Source: JBAYJT01 sp041664965
GTDB taxonomy: Bacteria > Pseudomonadota > Gammaproteobacteria > UBA9339
Length of the DNA: 27,413 nucleotides
Direction: 5' to 3'
Assembly (NCBI GenBank): GCA_041664965.1
Contig: JBAYJT010000022.1
Span: 1-27,413 of the forward strand
The position numbers were made by a program, and so were the translations under genes. Shown here piece after piece: positions 22,882 through 27,413 of this stretch. The notes below the pieces were generated by a model. That model saw only the letters and a program-made list of their open reading frames with translations, was not told the origin of the DNA and searched no databases. Position 1 is the first letter of the stretch; each line of letters opens with the position of its first letter.

Positions 22882-24507
22882 ATGTGGCAAGACCCGTCAT
22901 CTTTAGTATATTCACAATTACATAAGAAAAAGACCGCCTTTTGTAATTTTAAAGTTGTGAATATAGTTGATATAGCAACCTTGGGGATAGTGGGTGCATC
23001 AGGTCAACTTTATATGGAACCAAGCATTGAATATGCTGGTACTAATAGAGTTTTACAATGGTTATACCCTATATTTGGTGCTATTGGTACTACAGCTCCT
23101 AATCTTTGGGCAGCGATTAAAATGCTAGATTTGTTTCATTCTAGTTGTTGCTCTGAAGCTCTGTTTAAAAGAGAAAGCAAGGGAAGTGGGAAAATTGTTG
23201 TCTCTATATTAAAGGAATTAGCTCTATCTTTATCAGGGGCAGTTTCAATTGTTCCATTTGTTGAAATTAGTTTGGAAAATAATAAAAATGGTCTTTGGTG
23301 GACGATAGATATTTCTATAGCAAGATTTTTATTACAGTACTTCGGTCTCCGTGCTATGTTCTCTTCAGTTTCTCTTCGGTATCCACATGATGCGGAAGAA
23401 AAAATGCTCGCTAATTTAAAAAATCAATTTCTAAATATACTAGAAGACGCGAAAATGTTTCTTGCTTTGCAAACGGCAGAAATGAGAAAGGTATTGCTTA
23501 GTGCTAGATATGATGAAAAAAATGGTTCTCTTGGTTTGTTGAGAGTGCGTGAACAAAAGCTTCTTGAAGAATTAGTGAATATAAATAGTGTTATTGGTGG
23601 TAAGCAGCAAGAAAATTGTATACCAAGATATACATATACTTCTGTTACGCATTGTAGCAGTTGGGGTAAAAAAATAATTGGATTATTTGGTGCTGGTATA
23701 GCTGCTGTTGGATTAAGTGGTTATTTTGGAGAAACGTTTAGGGCTATTGGAAAGATAACAGATTATGTTCCTAATAATATAGCAGCTTCTATTTTGCAAT
23801 ATTTGGGAACAGGTTTTTGTATGTTGCCTTTGACATACTTGGTAGCTAGTAAAGGAAAGGAGGTTTTTGAATATGGTCATGAGTTTTTTTTAAAGCTCGT
23901 GCATAAGGAAGTAAAAAAATACGCAGCTAATTCTTTACTGTTTGTAACAACTCCTAAAATTACTTTATCGTTATGGTTTGTATCTGTAGCTATAGCATCA
24001 TTATCCTGGGCTACAAATGCAAAAATAACTGATGAAATGTTCCAATCCGACAGTAATATTCAATTGGTATTCCGTATCTTCGCTATATTGACAAGCATTA
24101 TATTCAATGGTTACAGCTTGGCTGTTGGTGTGGTGAATCCTTCTTTACGGTTTATTGTTAATTCGTTTGGTAACGAAAATGCCAAGGACATTGCGGGGAT
24201 ATGGAATGGAGTAGATAAATTAATTTCCACTATCAAAAGTCTAACTTCTGAAGAGTTCTATAAGTTCTGGTTATTGCTTTCTAATGCCGGTATTCATATT
24301 GAAAGATTGAATGGTTGCCAAAACATTGATCACCAAATGCTTGGAAAATATTTTATTAATAAAAAACTCAAACTTGTCAGTGCGAAGAGTGGAGGGTGTT
24401 GTTCCTTTTGGCATAAACGAAAACTAGAAAGACAGGCTATTACTGTACCCATTGAGTCCGAATTTTTTATTGAAGCAGAAAGATCTACTTATGGTTCATT
24501 GAATTAG
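22882..24507 (+). CDS. polytopic membrane protein of unknown function, 541 residues
   Basis: I do not recognise this protein. It has about eight hydrophobic segments in two groups of four. The first group is near 27-45, 57-82, 108-130 and 137-164. The second is near 258-276, 292-316, 350-368 and 384-410. A soluble, charged middle (about 165-255) separates the groups and contains a predicted helix with LQTAEMRKVLLSARYDEKN. A hydrophilic C-terminal tail of about 130 residues includes SGGCCSFWHKRKLERQ. The ATG has no evident ribosome site. It lies between csrA and the radical SAM operon on the same strand. The two-halves layout could be a transporter or exporter, or a membrane-targeted effector; neither can be shown here. 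Confidence 0.75.
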   Translation: MWQDPSSLVYSQLHKKKTAFCNFKVVNIVDIATLGIVGASGQLYMEPSIEYAGTNRVLQWLYPIFGAIGTTAPNLWAAIKMLDLFHSSCCSEALFKRESKGSGKIVVSILKELALSLSGAVSIVPFVEISLENNKNGLWWTIDISIARFLLQYFGLRAMFSSVSLRYPHDAEEKMLANLKNQFLNILEDAKMFLALQTAEMRKVLLSARYDEKNGSLGLLRVREQKLLEELVNINSVIGGKQQENCIPRYTYTSVTHCSSWGKKIIGLFGAGIAAVGLSGYFGETFRAIGKITDYVPNNIAASILQYLGTGFCMLPLTYLVASKGKEVFEYGHEFFLKLVHKEVKKYAANSLLFVTTPKITLSLWFVSVAIASLSWATNAKITDEMFQSDSNIQLVFRIFAILTSIIFNGYSLAVGVVNPSLRFIVNSFGNENAKDIAGIWNGVDKLISTIKSLTSEEFYKFWLLLSNAGIHIERLNGCQNIDHQMLGKYFINKKLKLVSAKSGGCCSFWHKRKLERQAITVPIESEFFIEAERSTYGSLN

Positions 24508-24582
24508 AAATAGTGTTTATGATTTTATTTTAAAATTTTATTTGTGGTTAAATGTAGAGTATTAATTAAGGAGGTAATAAAT

Positions 24583-25989
24583 ATGAAATTATCCATGTTT
24601 AATGTAGTGGTTGATCAAACCGATGATTATGTGTTGCTGTATAATTCTTTTTCGGGTGCGATAGTCAAGATATCTATTTCCTTATATGAGGCTATGAAAA
24701 AACCATTTATAGAAGTGCTGCCGGTATCTTTAATAGGTCATTTGAAAGATAAAGGTATATTGGTGGATGCATCAATTAATGAATTAGAACGTTATGAGAT
24801 TTTGCATAAGGAGTGGAAGACAGGCAAAAAAGTTGTGAATTTTAATGTATTATTGACCTATGATTGTAACTTTGCTTGTCCATACTGTTATCAGGGAAGA
24901 GGAGAAGAAGGTAGGAAAATTCATAATTTTTCTTACATGGATGATGTTACCTATAAAGCTACTGTACAATTTATTAAGAACACTACTAAAGAAAGAAATT
25001 CAGAAGTGTTGGAGTTAGTCTTATATGGCGGTGAGCCTTTTCTTCTCCCGGAAAAATGTAAAGAGCTTGCTGATGAGATTGCAAATTGGTGTTATGAAAA
25101 TGGTGTGAAGTTTAGATTACACGCACTGAGTAATGGTAGTTTACTTAACCAAGAAATAGTTAATTGGCTTTCGAAGTATGAGTGTAGGTTGCAAATACCG
25201 ATAGATGGATCTAAGGCTATGCATGATAAATATAGATTTTATGTAAAAGATAGGGCTGGTTCCTATGAGGATATAATGAAGGTACTTGCTTTGACAAAAG
25301 GTACAGGTATCGAAACACACATAAGGATAAGCCTAACTGAAGAGACCGCTCCAACTATATTGGATTTGTTGGATGACTTGGTTCGTAGGGGGTTTACACA
25401 TGTATACCCAGATTTTTGCTATATCACTGCATTCACTGAAGCATGTCAGAATTTCGGACAGGTATGTTTGAGTGATAATAAGCTTTTCCGAATTTTACCG
25501 ACCTTATGGCGTGAAGCACATAAAAGAGGTTTTCCTTTAGATCACGTAAAGCCGGCTGTGCAACCTTTGCCATGTAGTAGCGTAGCTGATGGTTCATATA
25601 TTATAGATACGTTTGGGAATGTATATAAGTGTTGGGAATTAGTTGGACTAAAAGAGCATTGTGTAGGTGTGCTTGATAGCAATGGAAACTTAGAAAAAAC
25701 CACATGCTATGAGGATATTTTAAATCGTAATCCTGTTCATATAGAGCAGTGTAGAAAGCATAATTATCTACCTACTTGTGGTGGAGGTTGTGTTTGTAAG
25801 GCATATTGGAATAAAAAAACTTACCATGCTTCTGGGTGTGGGACCGACTCATATTTATTAAAAGATAAAGTGAGGGTACAGGCGGAAATTAATGGTACGT
25901 TAGTTGGTTATAAGCAAGATGATTTCACATTAGAGATTATGCAAGATAAACAAGAGCCTTCCATTAGACACTGCTACGTTTTAGTGTAA
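24583..25989 (+). CDS. radical SAM/SPASM-domain enzyme, peptide-maturase type
   Basis: The 468-residue protein starts at the ATG at 24583, behind a perfect AAGGAGGT ribosome site. An N-terminal domain of about 80 residues (FNVVVDQTDDYVLLYNSFSG) is of the kind found before RiPP-maturing radical SAM cores. The 4Fe-4S motif is CNFACPYC (Cys95, 99, 102), followed by YGGEP (148-152) and a core ending near 300. The SPASM region has Cys331, Cys350 (GNVYKCWE), Cys360, Cys375, Cys390, Cys399, Cys403, Cys405 and Cys419 around CGGGCVC, enough for two auxiliary clusters. Such enzymes make thioether, C-C or other bonds in peptides, or mature sulfatases. No precursor peptide is visible nearby. It is followed 28 bp later by an MBL-fold hydrolase. 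Confidence 0.9.
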   Translation: MKLSMFNVVVDQTDDYVLLYNSFSGAIVKISISLYEAMKKPFIEVLPVSLIGHLKDKGILVDASINELERYEILHKEWKTGKKVVNFNVLLTYDCNFACPYCYQGRGEEGRKIHNFSYMDDVTYKATVQFIKNTTKERNSEVLELVLYGGEPFLLPEKCKELADEIANWCYENGVKFRLHALSNGSLLNQEIVNWLSKYECRLQIPIDGSKAMHDKYRFYVKDRAGSYEDIMKVLALTKGTGIETHIRISLTEETAPTILDLLDDLVRRGFTHVYPDFCYITAFTEACQNFGQVCLSDNKLFRILPTLWREAHKRGFPLDHVKPAVQPLPCSSVADGSYIIDTFGNVYKCWELVGLKEHCVGVLDSNGNLEKTTCYEDILNRNPVHIEQCRKHNYLPTCGGGCVCKAYWNKKTYHASGCGTDSYLLKDKVRVQAEINGTLVGYKQDDFTLEIMQDKQEPSIRHCYVLV

Positions 25990-26017
25990 AAATATACGCT
26001 ATTATTGGAGGCAAAAT

Positions 26018-27013
26018 ATGCCCTTACAAGTTAAACAAATTGTTGGTAATAGTTTTATTATTGTTGGTGGTCCGAAAGTGCCAGTTGTTGGTTTAATTAC
26101 GGATGGAGGTAATCCAAAACATGCTGTTTTGATTGATTCTGGTATTGATGAAGTTGCTGCAAAAGCTATCGATAAAGCAATATTAGATGGTTATGCTTTG
26201 CAGGGCATTATAAATACTCATCACCATGCAGATCATTGTGGTGGAAATAATTATTTCCAGACGAAATATCCAAATATTAAAATATTTGCTACATATTCGG
26301 AGCAACCGCTTATTGAACACACTGATTTGGAACCCATGTATTTAAGTGGTGGCGCGAAGCCTTTTAGTTTTATTGGGGCGAATAAATTTCTTCATCCAAA
26401 ACCTTCCCGCGTAACTGATATTATACCCGATGAGTCGGAAGGAGTGGTGTTAAGTATAGGGGATATAAAATGTACTGTTAGGGACTTACGTGGACATACT
26501 AAAGGAATGATAGGCATAAGTACCAATGATGGCGTTCTTTATTGTGCTGATGCTTTTTTTGGCTTGCAAACTTTAAATGAACACAAAATTTTGTTTCATA
26601 CGGATATTGCGGCTTCGTTGGCTACCCTGAAGAAAATTGAGGATTTAAATGTAAAATATTCTCATGTGGTTATATATCACGGTGGATTTATAGAAGATGT
26701 ACATGGGTTAATTGGTGTTAATCGAAAGCAAATTCTTGAGGTAAACGACTTTATATTAGAGGCTATCAAAAATAGTGTTAAATTAACGATAGATGATTTA
26801 TTAGCTACATTGATTGGGAAGTTTGAGCCTGGACCATTGTTACCACCCCAGATAATTTTAAATAGAACGGTTTTGCAAGCACATTTATCATTTTTAGAAA
26901 GTTCTCAGCGTATACTATTAACAGCGGAAAATGGGTATGTATTTTGTAGTATACACCCAGCAGCACATGTTTCTTCTGTTCCAAATGTTATATCAAATAC
27001 TACTCCCAAGTAG
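26018..27013 (+). CDS. MBL-fold metallo-hydrolase
   Basis: The 331-residue hydrolase has a full binuclear metal site: His68, His70, Asp72 and His73 in THHHADHCGG, His160 (RGHTKG), Asp178 (YCADAFFG) and His221 (IYHGGF). The segment after the core (about 225-331) is helical and family-specific. No signal peptide is seen, so it is cytoplasmic. The superfamily includes thioesterases, lactonases, glyoxalases and phosphodiesterases, and the substrate cannot be assigned. TTGGAGG gives a good ribosome site 6 nt before the ATG. It is the middle gene of a tight operon between a radical SAM enzyme and a cysteine hydrolase. Confidence 0.9.
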   Translation: MPLQVKQIVGNSFIIVGGPKVPVVGLITDGGNPKHAVLIDSGIDEVAAKAIDKAILDGYALQGIINTHHHADHCGGNNYFQTKYPNIKIFATYSEQPLIEHTDLEPMYLSGGAKPFSFIGANKFLHPKPSRVTDIIPDESEGVVLSIGDIKCTVRDLRGHTKGMIGISTNDGVLYCADAFFGLQTLNEHKILFHTDIAASLATLKKIEDLNVKYSHVVIYHGGFIEDVHGLIGVNRKQILEVNDFILEAIKNSVKLTIDDLLATLIGKFEPGPLLPPQIILNRTVLQAHLSFLESSQRILLTAENGYVFCSIHPAAHVSSVPNVISNTTPK

Positions 27014-27025
27014 AAAAATCTTATC

Positions 27026-27413
27026 ATGCGTAATATTCTGATTCTTATTGATATCCAAAAAGAATATACCTCTAGCAATCGATCATTTTATTTAAAAGGT
27101 ATTCATCCTAGTCTTGATAATTGCAAATCTTTACTAACTAAAGCGAGACAACTAGATTGGAGTATAGTTCATGTGAAGCATCTTGCCGATGAAAGCTCAT
27201 CAACGTTCAATCCTAAGGAAGAATTTTCGCAGTTCGCAGTTGGGTTTGAGCCTAAGCAAGGAGAGTTGGTTTTTATAAAAAATGATCGATCTTGTTTTAC
27301 ATGTAAGGACTTTAAAGATTTTATTGAAAAACACAAATCGGATGATATTTACGTAATCGGATATAACACGCCAATGTGTATATTATCTACTATGGTTTAC
27401 GCTAAAAATGAGC
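27026..27413 (+). CDS. isochorismatase-fold cysteine hydrolase, 3' end outside window
   Basis: The first 129 residues are visible. The Asp-Lys-Cys triad of the family is present: Asp9 in LILIDIQKEY, Lys85 in LVFIKNDRSC, and Cys118 in IGYNTPMCILST, which matches the family's G-x-x-T-x-x-C loop. Members hydrolyse isochorismate, nicotinamide, biuret, N-carbamoyl compounds or other amides. The ATG is 12 bp after the MBL gene stop with no strong ribosome site, so translation is probably coupled. The substrate is unknown. Confidence 0.85.
   Translation, partial: MRNILILIDIQKEYTSSNRSFYLKGIHPSLDNCKSLLTKARQLDWSIVHVKHLADESSSTFNPKEEFSQFAVGFEPKQGELVFIKNDRSCFTCKDFKDFIEKHKSDDIYVIGYNTPMCILSTMVYAKNE

Noticed and set aside
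1..27413. CRISPR array
   Set aside because: I saw no regularly spaced direct repeats anywhere in the window.

Overview
The window is AT-rich chromosomal DNA, most likely from a gammaproteobacterium. The evidence is the rpsO-pnp pair, the rplM-rpsI pair followed by tRNA-Gln(CUG), a UvrD-type helicase and a gammaproteobacterial CsrA. The unrecognised multi-pass membrane proteins, a response regulator that recalls Legionella LqsR, and the palindromic intergenic repeats suggest a host-associated lineage such as Legionellales. That placement is an inference.

Left part (1-3900). A macA/macB-type efflux pair lies on the minus strand, with the permease cut by the window edge. It is divergent from an antitoxin-like XRE regulator with no visible toxin partner, a 54-residue ORF, and a CPBP-family membrane protease.

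Housekeeping block (3929-10572, minus strand). This holds a UvrD helicase lacking the usual C-terminal end, a 168-bp palindromic repeat element, pnp and rpsO, a PEBP/YbhB-like protein, tRNA-Gln, and rpsI-rplM. Ribosomal protein S9 here has an unusual internal insertion. Upstream of rplM is a 252-residue membrane protein of unknown function.

Pyrimidine catabolism operon (11419-17612, plus strand). A good sigma70-like promoter precedes preA (dihydropyrimidine dehydrogenase, FMN/Fe-S subunit), a marC-family gene, a dihydropyrimidinase, an NCS1 nucleobase permease, and an M20-family N-carbamoyl-beta-alanine amidohydrolase. Together these would import uracil or thymine and carry out reductive degradation. 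The partner subunit PreT is not in the window.

Signalling block (17717-22809). A five-helix membrane protein gene overlaps a hybrid histidine kinase gene with two receiver domains. A 73-residue protein with an HPt-like His motif follows, then a response regulator whose receiver carries a ~50-residue insertion (acceptor Asp110). This reads as a split-sensor phosphorelay. It is followed by a convergent HTH/S24-like regulator. That regulator is divergent from a near-consensus promoter, which drives a ~300-nt structured leader ending in csrA.

Right part (22882-27413). A 541-residue polytopic membrane protein of unknown function precedes a compact operon: a radical SAM/SPASM enzyme, an MBL-fold hydrolase, and an isochorismatase-fold cysteine hydrolase cut by the window edge. 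This set resembles a peptide- or small-molecule-modifying cluster that I do not recognise. The phosphorelay with the csrA leader and this radical SAM cluster are the best candidates for new biology.
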